A stretch of 48,758 nucleotides of DNA from Pseudomonadota bacterium (GCA_009926615.1 RFOM01000025.1:1-48758); one strand, 5' to 3'. Shown: positions 9,086-18,378, counted from the first letter of the stretch. Notes: generated from the letters alone by a model not told the origin. Numbers and translations: made by a program.

Positions 9086-10708
9086 TCAGCAACCCGAATC
9101 TGATTGGGCGGGTCGCTTGCCGTTCGGGGCCGCCGCTGCATCTTCCGAGCCGACTTGCGGAAGAGGAGTGAGTGTCGCGCCTCCCGATGTCGCCTCACCG
9201 TCTACTGTCGACAGCAAGCCCATAGGCAGCACACCGAAGACCGAAAGAATAGATCCGCTCGCGCCTTTGACAGGATTGATTTGCTGCTTTTCAGCATCGT
9301 AGTTCATCAAAAAAGTATCATTATTTTTCTTCGACCTGTCATCCAAGCGCGTCGTGTATTCAAAGTTCAGCACGGTTTTGCTGTTCAGCGGAAACAACAT
9401 TGCTTTTGGCAATCCGCCTGCAGCAGCCGCGGCAATCGAGTTGGTGTAAAAACCGAAGTACGAATCGCGGTTCAAGCCGAACACTGCATCTGTCGCAATT
9501 GCAGGATCAATTTTCGGTCCTTTGTCCACAAAGGTCCGCCATGCCTGAAGGCTAAGGTCGTGCATGTCGCAAGGCGTCATTTTGGTCAGGTCTGCGCCAA
9601 ACGGAACGTCTTCTCCCTCGACCGTTCTGCTGCAGCCTATGGTTTTCTTGCGCAACTCTGCCAAAGGAGTTCTGCCGTCCTCAACAACTTGCGAGACAAC
9701 AGAAAAATCGTTTGCCGGCAGCAGCTTTTTCAATTCAGCCAAAATCACCGGCCGCAAAAGACATGCGACACCCGAATCGGCGGGCGCAGCCGGATCTTCG
9801 GGAGGCGGTCTGTCAGCAGCAGTTGCCGCGCAAAACTGTGTATTCAAAAGATAGGAAACGCTGCGCAAATCGGAAATGCGTCTTTGATTCCAGCTGTGTG
9901 CATTGGTGTAGGCTTCGAATAAACGGTTTTGTCCGGCAGAAAGTTTTGATTTCACCGAATCTTCACGTTTGCGCAGTTCCGTCAGAACTGCTTTGAGCAT
10001 GCCCGCATTGGCAGCATCAGTTTGAAAACGAACTTTGACTCCGCGCAGTTCGTTGCGGCTGAAGCATGCAATGTTTTTGGCTTTGCTGCCGAGTTCTTTG
10101 CGGTAAGTTTCACTTTCGTCGGTGCAAATTTGCGATGTTGCGCGCGGCAGTGCATTTCCCAATATCTGTTTGAAGTTTTCAGGCACGGGCATCAACGGAT
10201 TGTTCAGCAGTTTGTCGAAATATTCTGAAAGCGCAGAAAACTCCTGAAATCCGTCGATGTTCAACGGCAAAGAAAAATATCCGCCGTCAAGATAGATGCT
10301 CAGCGTAAATTTGGAATTTCTGAACTCTGCAGATTGCGGATCGTAAAAGCAATGACCCGCAGTCCAGATCCACGCTGAATCTTCTGATGTGCCGGCTGAG
10401 CGCAGGCTGACAGTGCATCGTCTACTAAGCGGTTTTTTTTCAGCATCGGAGGTTTTGATGTCAATGAAACCGGTCCCGACTGCTGCCTGAAACGAATTCT
10501 CGGGTTTTAAAACCGGCGTTAAATTCAGTGATGAAGCACCTGAGGCTTTGCCGTTGCCGGACTCTACCCTCGGACGACCGCCTTTTGAGCAAATGCTGGT
10601 CACCAATGTGGTCGGTTCTGAAGCACTGCAACCCACGGCGAATGCAAGTCCGAAGGCAAAAGCCATCCGAACAGCCCCGCGTGATATCGAAACTGCCGTA
10701 AGTTTCAT
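9086..10708 (-). CDS. trypsin-like (S1) serine protease lipoprotein with a very long internal insertion
   Basis: 540 residues. The signal peptide carries the lipobox AVGC (Cys27). Trypsin-fold motifs are present: VSLRSAGTSEDSAWIWTAGHC-type sequence with His119, and GASGSILSVFG with Ser484, where GASGS replaces the animal GDSGG, as in many bacterial S1/V8-type proteases. Between them lie about 365 residues, far more than the 130-150 expected. This part contains helical, charged stretches and ten or so cysteines (ICTDESE, ACFSRNE, QFCAAT, ACLLRP, IGCSRT, PCDMHD). I could not assign the catalytic aspartate. The tail is proline/alanine-rich. A strong Shine-Dalgarno sequence (GGAGGGAG) precedes ATG. 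It is probably an envelope-anchored protease, or a catalytically silent relative; the insertion makes it stand out. It is separated from malG by about 120 bases. Confidence 0.75.
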   Translation of the reverse strand: MKLTAVSISRGAVRMAFAFGLAFAVGCSASEPTTLVTSICSKGGRPRVESGNGKASGASSLNLTPVLKPENSFQAAVGTGFIDIKTSDAEKKPLSRRCTVSLRSAGTSEDSAWIWTAGHCFYDPQSAEFRNSKFTLSIYLDGGYFSLPLNIDGFQEFSALSEYFDKLLNNPLMPVPENFKQILGNALPRATSQICTDESETYRKELGSKAKNIACFSRNELRGVKVRFQTDAANAGMLKAVLTELRKREDSVKSKLSAGQNRLFEAYTNAHSWNQRRISDLRSVSYLLNTQFCAATAADRPPPEDPAAPADSGVACLLRPVILAELKKLLPANDFSVVSQVVEDGRTPLAELRKKTIGCSRTVEGEDVPFGADLTKMTPCDMHDLSLQAWRTFVDKGPKIDPAIATDAVFGLNRDSYFGFYTNSIAAAAAGGLPKAMLFPLNSKTVLNFEYTTRLDDRSKKNNDTFLMNYDAEKQQINPVKGASGSILSVFGVLPMGLLSTVDGEATSGGATLTPLPQVGSEDAAAAPNGKRPAQSDSGC

Positions 10709-10831
10709 GCTCCCTCCCGAAGTCGTATCGGAGGTCCTTTCGGAGAGATTTAACCGGCTATCATGTACTTCAATGAATTCAGTATTTTAAACTGAATTTT
10801 CGGGCAGCTGAAAACGGGCACACAAAATGAA

Positions 10832-11674
10832 TCAGCCCTTAACTCCGCCCAGTGTAAGACCTGAAATCATGTATTTGCTTGAATAGAGGAACAGCAGAAC
10901 CACCGGTACCGAAATGAGCACGGAACCTGCCGCAAACAGACCCCATTCGGAGTTAAAATTACCCTGAAGCTCATAAAGTCCCAAAGGCCACGTCCGCAGG
11001 CGGGGATCCTGCAGAATTGTCGATGCCACCAGATATTCATTCCAAGCCTGCGTGAAATTGAACAAAAAGACGATCGCCAGAGAGGGCTTCGAAAGCGGCA
11101 GCAGGATTCGGTAAAACGCACCGAACTCCGTGCAGCCGTCGATACGGGCGGCTTCTTCAAGACTGCGCGGCACGGTGTCAAAGTAGCCTTTCAGAATCCA
11201 GATCGAAAAAGGCAAAGTTGTAACCGAATAGGCAACAACCAGACCGGTGTACGTATTGTTGAGTCCAAGTTTGGTGAGAACAAGATAAATCGGCAGGAGC
11301 AACATTGCCCCCGGAATCATTTGCGTCGTCATCAGAAAAAGCAATCCGGACTTACGGCCGGGGAATGTATATCGGGCGAATGCATAGGCTGCACTCGCTG
11401 CGAGTGCGACACCGATAAGACTGGTCGTCATGGTGATCAGCAGACTGTTATAAAGCCATTGCAAAAAAGGCTTTTGAGTGACGATATTGAAGTAACTGGC
11501 GAGCGTCGCATCGTCGGGAATCAGACTCATATCCGACGACAAAAGCCGGTTCCCCGGCCTGAGTGAAATCGTAATGATGCGCGAAACAGGAAAGAGCGCA
11601 ACAAGACATGCCGCCCAAAGAAATGCATGAGTGAAAAGTGATTGACCGCGGCCTACTTTTTCAATCGATGACAC
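10832..11674 (-). CDS. malG: maltodextrin ABC transporter permease, MalG type
   Basis: 280 residues with six predicted membrane helices, the standard MalG size. The cytoplasmic EAA loop that docks onto the ATPase is present (EEAARIDGCTEFGAFYRILLPLSKP, about residues 172-196). The N-terminal helix, the periplasmic loop, and the typical end (VLLFLYSSKYMISGLTLGGVKG) match MalG/LacG-like permeases. It starts with GTG, preceded by AAGGAG. It lies 24 bases behind malF and is the last gene of the GH15-malE-malF-malG operon. With MalF it forms the channel for maltodextrins in the inner membrane; the matching ATPase is most likely the MalK encoded at 2946. Confidence 0.93.
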   Translation of the reverse strand: MSSIEKVGRGQSLFTHAFLWAACLVALFPVSRIITISLRPGNRLLSSDMSLIPDDATLASYFNIVTQKPFLQWLYNSLLITMTTSLIGVALAASAAYAFARYTFPGRKSGLLFLMTTQMIPGAMLLLPIYLVLTKLGLNNTYTGLVVAYSVTTLPFSIWILKGYFDTVPRSLEEAARIDGCTEFGAFYRILLPLSKPSLAIVFLFNFTQAWNEYLVASTILQDPRLRTWPLGLYELQGNFNSEWGLFAAGSVLISVPVVLLFLYSSKYMISGLTLGGVKG

Positions 11675-11698
11675 GTTGAATCCACTCCTTGTTGAATC

Positions 11699-12928
11699 TC
11701 ACCTGCGGGCGGGATCTTCGGCCATGCGCGAAGATTTCATCCACACGGCGGTCAGCACGGCCAAAATAAGAAAGATGACGATCGCATAGGCAGCCGAAAA
11801 ACTATATCGGTTATAAACAAATGCCTGCTTGTAGAGGTCGCTCACAAGAATATCCGCTCCTTCGGAGCCGCCCCTTTGAGACGTCATCAGATAAACGACG
11901 TTCACGTTGTTGAAAGTCCAAATCATCCCCAGAATCATGGAAGGCACCATCACCGGCTTGATGAGCGGCAAGGTGATATTGCGAAAACGCTGCCACGCAG
12001 ATGCCCCGTCCAAGCTTGCAGCCTCGTAGTAACTTTTTGGAATTGACTGCAGCGCACTCAGCGACACGACCATCATGAACGGAATACCGAGCCAGACGTT
12101 CACTATGCAGATAGATGCAAAGAGTGCATGCGGGTTCGTCCACCACTCCTGAGGTTTGAATCCCACCCACTCAAGCGGAGCAATACGCGAAGACCCCGCG
12201 GTGAAACTGAAAGTCTCATTGACGATTTGGATCAGATGATTGACGTAACCGTATGCCGAATGAAACTCTCCGCGCCAAGCAAGAACGGCTATCAACTGCG
12301 GAATAGCCCAAGGCAGCATCAGAATCGTCCGGTAGATGCCTGTGCCGCGAATTTTCTGATTCAAAAACAACGCCAAAACCAATCCGAAAGCAACATGAAA
12401 AACCAGATTGATTCCGGTCCACGCAAAAGTTCGCGCAGTCACAAGCCAAAAACTTTCACGCGTCTGACTGCCGGTCTGCAGCACTTCAAGAAAGTTTTTG
12501 ACCCCGACAAATTCAATTTTGCCGGTGCGGATCCAGTCACCGAGTGTTTCGAGATTCAGCTTGTGAAAGGCCAGAAAAAACTCAAAGACCAGAGGATACA
12601 AAAACAGGAGTGCAACGCCCGCGGTCGCGGGTGCGGCGAACAAGAAAGGAATCATCCACCGTCCGCGTATGACTTTTTTAAAAAGCAAACCCGCCGCTAA
12701 CGGCAAAAGTCCGATGAAAAGCGCACCGGCGACCGAAGCTTCCAGCACCAGAACCAGTTCGGCGCACAAAAGCACCGAAATAAGAGCCATGACTCCGAGA
12801 TAATATTCAGAGCGCCAGTACTTGTAGTTCAGCCACAGGAAGCCGACGACAGCGGAGACCGCAACTGCAACCATCAGAAGGAGCCGCAGGACTTCAGCAA
12901 TGGCCGGCAAAAGAGATAGACTCATCAT
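11699..12928 (-). CDS. malF: maltodextrin ABC transporter permease, MalF type
   Basis: About 409 residues. The start is uncertain among GTG 12931, ATG 12928 and ATG 12925, because the upstream Shine-Dalgarno sequence is weak. The C-terminal 290 residues form the usual permease domain, with an EAA loop (YEAASLDGASAWQRFRNITLPLIKP). In front of it are about 90 residues with three extra hydrophobic segments (LLLMVAVAVSAVVGFLWL, LGVMALISVLLCAELVLVL, AGALFIGLLPLAAGLLF). Such an extension is known in some MalF proteins and gives about nine helices in total. It follows malE by about 20 bases and precedes malG by 24. It is part of the inner-membrane translocation pore. Confidence 0.92.
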   Translation of the reverse strand: MMSLSLLPAIAEVLRLLLMVAVAVSAVVGFLWLNYKYWRSEYYLGVMALISVLLCAELVLVLEASVAGALFIGLLPLAAGLLFKKVIRGRWMIPFLFAAPATAGVALLFLYPLVFEFFLAFHKLNLETLGDWIRTGKIEFVGVKNFLEVLQTGSQTRESFWLVTARTFAWTGINLVFHVAFGLVLALFLNQKIRGTGIYRTILMLPWAIPQLIAVLAWRGEFHSAYGYVNHLIQIVNETFSFTAGSSRIAPLEWVGFKPQEWWTNPHALFASICIVNVWLGIPFMMVVSLSALQSIPKSYYEAASLDGASAWQRFRNITLPLIKPVMVPSMILGMIWTFNNVNVVYLMTSQRGGSEGADILVSDLYKQAFVYNRYSFSAAYAIVIFLILAVLTAVWMKSSRMAEDPARR

Positions 12929-12949
12929 CACAAAAGCGTCTCGGCAAAC

Positions 12950-14296
12950 TTAGTTTTTGAGCGCGGCGAGCTTTTCAAGCGCGCTCTGCTGCATGATTTC
13001 AACACCTTTTTCCACGGTCATGTCACCCGACATAATTTTTTGCTGCACAGGACGCATCGCATCCCAAGCTGCACGCATCTCAGTTTGTGCGGGCATAGGC
13101 CGGCCGTTTGACGCAGCAGCAATCAAAGGCTGAATAGAAGCCAGTGATGCGACGCGCGGGGAATTGAGTGCCTCACTGGTCGAAGGAATACGTCCAAGGC
13201 GCTCTGCAACTTCAATTTGAATTTCGCGCGATGTCAGGAAGTTGATAAACTTGGATACCGCCTCTTTTTTGGCCGGTGCAATCTGAGCGTTAATGAAGAC
13301 GTAACGGCCGCTCACCATGGGTGTCATAGGGCGATTGGTTTCCGAAAGAACCGGCAGCGGAGCCATGCCCAGTTGATCGCCGAGTTTGGCCTGAAACTCC
13401 TTGACGCTCCAGTCGCCGTTGATTGTCATCGCGGCTTTGCCTTCGATGAACAGTCCCTTCGCGCAGTCGTAATCACATTCCTTCGGAATAATTTTTTCAA
13501 CTGTCTTCAGCTTGTAGAGATACGTCAGCGCACTCTTCATCGCATCGCTGTTCAGCTCAACCCGTGCGTTGCCTTCGGCATCAAATGCCATAGGCCATCC
13601 GCCGAACGCACCGACAAAAGGAACAAGCCAAAAAGGCTCGTTCTGAAAAAACACCAGCCCGTATTTATTTTGAGCGGCGTTGGTATGCTTGCGCGCCTCT
13701 TCAATCAGCTGAGCGGTTGTCGCCGGTGCTGCGCTGACAAGTTTTTTGTTGAAAAACAGCATCAGATGGTTGCCGTAGGTTGTCGGCACACCCATAGTCG
13801 CACCCTTGAGCTTCACTGCTTCCGAAGATGCAGGAGTGAACTTGCTGACATCGACAAAGCCTTCGACCGGCTGAATAAGTTTGGCCGTCGTGAAAACGCC
13901 GGCGATATCGTTCGGTCCCCAAACCAGCTCCGCTGCCTGACCCGCCGTGGCTGCCGTTGTGTATTTTGTGCGGAGGTCTTCGTTCGGATAGGTCTGGCGG
14001 ATAACTCTGATGTTAGGATTCGCAGCGGTAAAGCGCGTAATCCAGTCGTCCATCACCTTCGTGTTTTCAGATTCTTCCTGATCCCACATGCTGATTTCGA
14101 CAGTTTCGCTGCCGGCTGCCGGTGCGTTCCGGTCGGTCTGACCGCCGGAATTCTTTTTGGCTGTGACGAGCTGCAAACCGATAATTCCAACGATGCCCAA
14201 AGCCGCGGCAGCAAAAATGAGCTTCGGCTTTTTGGAGTTTTGTCCTGAAGAATTCGGGCCGGAATTGTGAGACTGCAAATTCGGTTGTTTAAACAT
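12950..14296 (-). CDS. malE: maltodextrin-binding protein, extracellular solute-binding family 1
   Basis: 448 residues from ATG 14296, which has a good Shine-Dalgarno sequence (GAGGG); a GTG at 14308 overlapping the previous stop is less likely. The N-terminus is unusual: about 25 polar, Asn/Ser-rich residues precede one hydrophobic segment (LIFAAAALGIVGIIGLQLV). There is no lipobox, so the protein is either cleaved after VTA or stays anchored by this helix. The rest is a typical family 1 binding protein: WDQEESENTKVMDDWITRF, the region AELVWGPNDIAGVFTTAKLI, and the hinge region around MTINGDWSVKEF. It delivers maltodextrins to MalFG in the periplasm. It lies between the GH15 gene (8 bases apart) and malF. 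Sugar specificity is inferred from the neighbouring glucoamylase and amylase. Confidence 0.9.
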   Translation of the reverse strand: MFKQPNLQSHNSGPNSSGQNSKKPKLIFAAAALGIVGIIGLQLVTAKKNSGGQTDRNAPAAGSETVEISMWDQEESENTKVMDDWITRFTAANPNIRVIRQTYPNEDLRTKYTTAATAGQAAELVWGPNDIAGVFTTAKLIQPVEGFVDVSKFTPASSEAVKLKGATMGVPTTYGNHLMLFFNKKLVSAAPATTAQLIEEARKHTNAAQNKYGLVFFQNEPFWLVPFVGAFGGWPMAFDAEGNARVELNSDAMKSALTYLYKLKTVEKIIPKECDYDCAKGLFIEGKAAMTINGDWSVKEFQAKLGDQLGMAPLPVLSETNRPMTPMVSGRYVFINAQIAPAKKEAVSKFINFLTSREIQIEVAERLGRIPSTSEALNSPRVASLASIQPLIAAASNGRPMPAQTEMRAAWDAMRPVQQKIMSGDMTVEKGVEIMQQSALEKLAALKN

Positions 14297-14304
14297 CGGA
14301 TCCC

Positions 14305-16581
14305 TCACTCTGTCGGATTGTTGAATTTGGCAAAAGCGGATTCAGAACTCATGGCATTGTTCCAGATATCGGACGGCAGCTGACTGCAGGCCAGCACAAA
14401 CATTGCGTGCGACCATGTCAGAGGCATCACCCAAGAAGGTTCACCTGTGACGGGATCGATTTGCTCCGGCAATTGTCCTTCGCGCGGCGTGTGATTCAGA
14501 ACCCACTCACAGCATTCGGTGGCGAGTTCGTTTTCACCGCACCTTGCGGCGGCCAATGCGAGCCAGAGGGTGGTGAGAATCCAAGGCTGACCGTCACGAT
14601 AGTGATCGCCTTCGTATCGGCCGATTCCGCCGACTCCGATGCGCCACAGTGTATTACGGGCGGTGCGGCAAAGTTCGGGGAGCACGTGTTCGGCGTAGTC
14701 TTCCGAAATTGCCCGAAAAGGCTCTACGACTCCCAGCAGCGAAATATCCATGACATAATCGCAGGCCCAGCGCTGAGGCTTGACTCCGGCGGCTTCAAGC
14801 GGGCGCTGCTCTGCCGATGCGGCAACTGAGTTGCTGCTGCGGGAAGCCTGCGAAACAGGGTCCGTGTTCGTATACTGCAATGCCGGCTGCGCCGTGGTGT
14901 TTTTCAAAAAGAGAGTCCGCGCAAATGAAGTGCCGGACGGGTTGCGCGCGGCAACCAGATTTTCTTCGATGAGTTTTGAGAGAACCTGTGCTCTGTCACG
15001 CCACATCTTGGGGACAGTCCAGCCCAGTTTTTCCGACAGGTCGGCAGCAGCCCTCAGACCTGCCACGGCCGCGGCAACGGAATAAAGATGAACGCCCTCG
15101 CGCTCCTCCCACAAATCAAAGCCGTCGCAAATCCATTCGGTGTCTTCGAATCTGCAAGTCGCAAGCCATTGAGCGGCGCGCTCGACCATTCCGCGCAGTT
15201 TCAGAGCCACTTCGGTGCGCCCTGAAATACGCACATGTTCCCAAAGACCAAAAAGCACACTTCCGGTTTCGTCGGGCTGCAACAGCCCCCAGCTCGGTCC
15301 GACGTGACCGTTCATGTCATGGCGGTGCAGAAAACTTCCGTTCTCAGCCTGACACTTGGCCATATAGGCATAAAATTTTTCGGATTCGTCGAACATTCCT
15401 GCAGTGTCCATCGCCAGCGAAATGAATCCCGCATCGCGTCCCCAGCAGTAACCGTAGCCGCCGCAGGCGGTGAATTCGAACTGGAACTCAGGAGCTGCAA
15501 TAATGCCGCCCGTCGGGTCCTGCATTTGTTTGAGAGTCAGAAGCGAGCGATCATACAGTCCGCGCACGTATTCGGGAAGTTCAGGAACACCGCGGTTTTT
15601 ATGAACGGTTGCGAGCCATTCTGCATCCGATTTGGAGACTTCGGCACGACCTGCAGAAAAGCTTTTTCCGGACGGGCGTACTGCCGTCTCAAGGGTAGAT
15701 GCAAACGTGTAGGTGAGCTCAAACGGCGCTTTGGCATCAACAGGCCAAACCATCAGCCCCTGACTTGTTCCGGTTGCAATGGGTTCGGTTTGATACGTTG
15801 CCCACTGCCGCAAAATTTGATTCCGAACTGCAGAGGGCGCACCGCTGCCAATTTGCTTTAGGGTATTCAGGGTTTTGGAAAGCGCACAGGCAAACTCACC
15901 GATGGATGAATGGCCCGCCTGCATTTGAACACATGAAGCGTAGGATGGCACAAGCGCCGCTGATGCTTGGGATGCAGCAACCCCGAAAAACAATCCGGCG
16001 TGATAGGACACGAGCGAACCGGTTGCCATGGATGCGTATGTCGTCTGCAGCAGCGGGCTGCAACGAATTTCGGGCTGATGCCAGTGCACCGCAAAGGCAG
16101 CAAATTCCTCGGGCACATTTTCAAGGCTGAACTGCTCGCGCAGCCGGTTTTGAGAAACGTAACTTTCAATCCTCAGGACGACCGGAGTTTCGAATTCGAT
16201 GCTCTCGAATTCAAAGGCCGAATGTGCAATGTCGGCCCCAGCGGCAAGCGAGCTTTCGCGTGAAATGCAAGTCGCAACATCCATATAGTGATCGGAGGGG
16301 ACGAGAGCCTCAAGTTGCTCGTCGGCAACCCATTCGCCGGTCGGGAGCGGCAACAAAACAGCACGGGCATCACCGTCGGTCAGAACCTTTCGGACGAGCA
16401 GCACGTGAGAGAAGTTCTTGCGGGTCAGCAAACCATGGGCATCGCGCGTGGGGGCGAAAAAAATTGAAGGTCGCGGTCCGGTTTTGGACTGCGGCTGATT
16501 CTCAAGCGGCGACACATCGGAATCACGTGCGCTGCCGAATCCGACAAGCAGAGAGTCGCGCGCCAGCGTGTACTGCAACAT
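14305..16581 (-). CDS. cytoplasmic glucoamylase-type glucan alpha-glucosidase (GH15)
   Basis: 758 residues from ATG 16581. Longer in-frame extensions lack a better start. There is no signal peptide, so the enzyme is intracellular. An N-terminal beta-sandwich (about 1-290) is followed by the alpha/alpha barrel. Recognisable GH15 landmarks: GYGYCWGRDAGF (aromatic substrate pocket), LWEEREGVHLYS containing the likely general acid (Glu492 or Glu493), and PEQIDPVTGEPSWVMPLTWSHAMF with the likely base Glu706. The reaction is release of glucose from the non-reducing ends of imported maltodextrins. It is the first gene of the operon with malEFG, 8 bases ahead of malE, so uptake and breakdown are made together. 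Some GH15 members act on trehalose or dextran, but the transporter context favours maltodextrin. Confidence 0.92.
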   Translation of the reverse strand: MLQYTLARDSLLVGFGSARDSDVSPLENQPQSKTGPRPSIFFAPTRDAHGLLTRKNFSHVLLVRKVLTDGDARAVLLPLPTGEWVADEQLEALVPSDHYMDVATCISRESSLAAGADIAHSAFEFESIEFETPVVLRIESYVSQNRLREQFSLENVPEEFAAFAVHWHQPEIRCSPLLQTTYASMATGSLVSYHAGLFFGVAASQASAALVPSYASCVQMQAGHSSIGEFACALSKTLNTLKQIGSGAPSAVRNQILRQWATYQTEPIATGTSQGLMVWPVDAKAPFELTYTFASTLETAVRPSGKSFSAGRAEVSKSDAEWLATVHKNRGVPELPEYVRGLYDRSLLTLKQMQDPTGGIIAAPEFQFEFTACGGYGYCWGRDAGFISLAMDTAGMFDESEKFYAYMAKCQAENGSFLHRHDMNGHVGPSWGLLQPDETGSVLFGLWEHVRISGRTEVALKLRGMVERAAQWLATCRFEDTEWICDGFDLWEEREGVHLYSVAAAVAGLRAAADLSEKLGWTVPKMWRDRAQVLSKLIEENLVAARNPSGTSFARTLFLKNTTAQPALQYTNTDPVSQASRSSNSVAASAEQRPLEAAGVKPQRWACDYVMDISLLGVVEPFRAISEDYAEHVLPELCRTARNTLWRIGVGGIGRYEGDHYRDGQPWILTTLWLALAAARCGENELATECCEWVLNHTPREGQLPEQIDPVTGEPSWVMPLTWSHAMFVLACSQLPSDIWNNAMSSESAFAKFNNPTE

Positions 16582-16645
16582 CGTCCGATTACCCCTTCCG
16601 CACCTTTTTGTTTTGAAAGGCAATTTGCTGTCGAATACTTTAAAC

Positions 16646-16673
16646 GCTCCCGACTGGCAAGCCAGCAAGGAGC
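16646..16673. promoter_or_regulatory. large imperfect palindrome in the leader of the GH15-malEFG operon
   Basis: GCTCC (16646-16650) and GGAGC (16669-16673) enclose the 12-base inverted repeat CTGGC-AA-GCCAG (16654-16665), with three unpaired bases on each side. No T run follows on either strand, so it is not a standard terminator. It lies 64 bases upstream of the GH15 start and could be an operator or an RNA stem-loop controlling the operon. Confidence 0.45.
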
Positions 16674-16685
16674 ATTTATTGCTGT

Positions 16686-16704
16686 AAAAACTAGTGTTTC
16701 ACTA
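16686..16704 (-). terminator. weak candidate terminator after ettA
   Basis: On the minus strand TAGTG-AAA-CACTA forms a 5-base-pair hairpin just after the ettA stop, followed by GTTTTTAC. The stem is short, so termination may be partial. Confidence 0.35.
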
Positions 16705-16707
16705 ACA

Positions 16708-18378
16708 TTAACGGGTCAGCGGTTTGTACTTAATCCGCTTTGGATTGACCGCGTCATCGCCCAACCGGCGACGCTTGTCTTCAACGTAATCCTGATAGTT
16801 GCCTTCAAACCAAATCACGCGGCTGTCGCCTTCGAAGGCAAGAATGTGGGTCGCAATGCGGTCAAGGAACCAGCGGTCATGGGAGATCACCACAGCACAG
16901 CCGGGGAAGTTGACCAGTCCGTCTTCCAGAGCACGCAGTGTATCGACATCGAGATCGTTGGTCGGCTCGTCCAACAGCAGCAGGTTGCCGCCGTTCATGA
17001 TGAGCTTGGCAAGATTCAACCGGTTGCGTTCACCGCCCGAAAGATTGCCGACCAGCTTTTGCTGATCCGAACCGCGGAAGCCGAAACTCGCGATGTATGA
17101 ACGGGCCGCAAGTTCTCGGTTTCCGACCTGAATCAGATCGCGGCCGCCGGAAAGCTCGTCGAAGACAGATTTGTTGCCTTCCAGCGTTTCACGGTTCTGA
17201 TCAACGTAAGAAACCTTAACGGTTTCGCCGAGCCGCAGCGCTCCGCCGTCAGGCTTTTCCATGCCGACAATCATCTTGAAGAGGGTCGACTTACCCGCGC
17301 CGTTGGCACCGATCACACCCACGATTCCACCCGGCGGAAGACGGAATGACAGGTTGTCAAACAGCAGCCTGTCGCCGAATCCCTTGACGAGGTTTTCAGC
17401 CTCGACAACCACATCACCGAGCCGCGGTGCCGGCGGAAAAGGGATTTCTTTTACGGTTTCGTATTGCTCGTTCGATTCATTGAGCATCTGCTGATACGCC
17501 GACACGCGCCACTTGGCCTTGGCCTGACGCGCCTTGGGGCTCAGCTGAACCCACTCCAGCTCGCGCTTGAGTGTCTTTTGGCGAACGGATTCCTGCTTTT
17601 CTTCTTCCGACAAACGCTTGATTTTTTGTTCCAGCCAAGCGCTGTAGTTGGTGTGCCATGGGATACCTTCGCCGCGATCAAGCTCAAGAACCCACTCGGT
17701 GACGTTGTCAAGGAAGTAGCGATCGTGAGTAACGCACACAACCGTTCCCGCAAATTCCTTCAGGTGACGTTCAAGCCACTGAACAGATTCCGCATCAAGG
17801 TGGTTGGTAGGCTCGTCGAGCAAAAGCATGTCGGGTTTGGAGAGCAGCAGCCGGCAAAGTGCAACACGACGGCGCTCGCCGCCTGAAAGGGTCTTGACAT
17901 CGGCATCGGCCGGCGGGCAGCGGAGAGCATCCATGGCAATTTCGATTGTGCGGTCAAGCTCCCAAGCATTACAGGCATCCAGCTGATCCTGCACACGGCC
18001 CGCCTCGTTGATGACTTTCTGCATTTCTGCATCATCAAGGGGCTCACACATTTTCATGTTCAAATCTTCAAATTTCTGCAGAAGTGCTTTTGTTTCCGCA
18101 AATGCTTCTTCAATGTTCTGCTGAACGTTTTTTTCGGGATTCAGTTCAGGTTCCTGCGGCAGGTAACCAACCTTGATTCCCTTGGCAGGAAAAGCTTCAC
18201 CCGAGAAGTTGGTATCTACACCGGCCATAATGCGGAGCAGGGTCGACTTACCGGCACCGTTATTACCGATGACCCCGATCTTTGCCCCCGGAAGAAACGA
18301 CAAATACATGCCTTTAATTATTTCTTTGCCGTTAATCACCTTGCGCATGTTGACCATATTAAAGATGTAGTTTGCCAT
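16708..18378 (-). CDS. ettA: energy-dependent translational throttle protein EttA (ABC-F)
   Basis: 556 residues, the normal EttA length. It carries two ABC cassettes without membrane segments: Walker A GNNGAGKST (38-46) and a second GANGAGKST, two LSGGER signatures (ERRRVAL and ERNRLNL), and Walker B LLLLDEPTNHLD and LLLLDEPTNDLD. Between them is the charged linker (LEQKIKRLSEEEKQESVRQKTLKRELEWV) of ABC-F factors. The N-terminus (YIFNMVNMRKVINGKEIIKGMYLSF) and the C-terminal KPLTR are characteristic of EttA and not of Uup or antibiotic-resistance ABC-F proteins. In E. coli EttA binds the ribosomal E site and gates the first peptide bond according to ATP level. AGGAG lies just ahead of ATG 18378. 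It is transcribed away from the secreted-protein gene at 18450. Confidence 0.96.
   Translation of the reverse strand: MANYIFNMVNMRKVINGKEIIKGMYLSFLPGAKIGVIGNNGAGKSTLLRIMAGVDTNFSGEAFPAKGIKVGYLPQEPELNPEKNVQQNIEEAFAETKALLQKFEDLNMKMCEPLDDAEMQKVINEAGRVQDQLDACNAWELDRTIEIAMDALRCPPADADVKTLSGGERRRVALCRLLLSKPDMLLLDEPTNHLDAESVQWLERHLKEFAGTVVCVTHDRYFLDNVTEWVLELDRGEGIPWHTNYSAWLEQKIKRLSEEEKQESVRQKTLKRELEWVQLSPKARQAKAKWRVSAYQQMLNESNEQYETVKEIPFPPAPRLGDVVVEAENLVKGFGDRLLFDNLSFRLPPGGIVGVIGANGAGKSTLFKMIVGMEKPDGGALRLGETVKVSYVDQNRETLEGNKSVFDELSGGRDLIQVGNRELAARSYIASFGFRGSDQQKLVGNLSGGERNRLNLAKLIMNGGNLLLLDEPTNDLDVDTLRALEDGLVNFPGCAVVISHDRWFLDRIATHILAFEGDSRVIWFEGNYQDYVEDKRRRLGDDAVNPKRIKYKPLTR

Noticed and set aside
13217..14248. 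343-residue plus-strand frame antisense to malE
   Set aside because: A frame generated by the codon bias of malE on the other strand; the translation is Cys/Arg/His-rich without a fold pattern.
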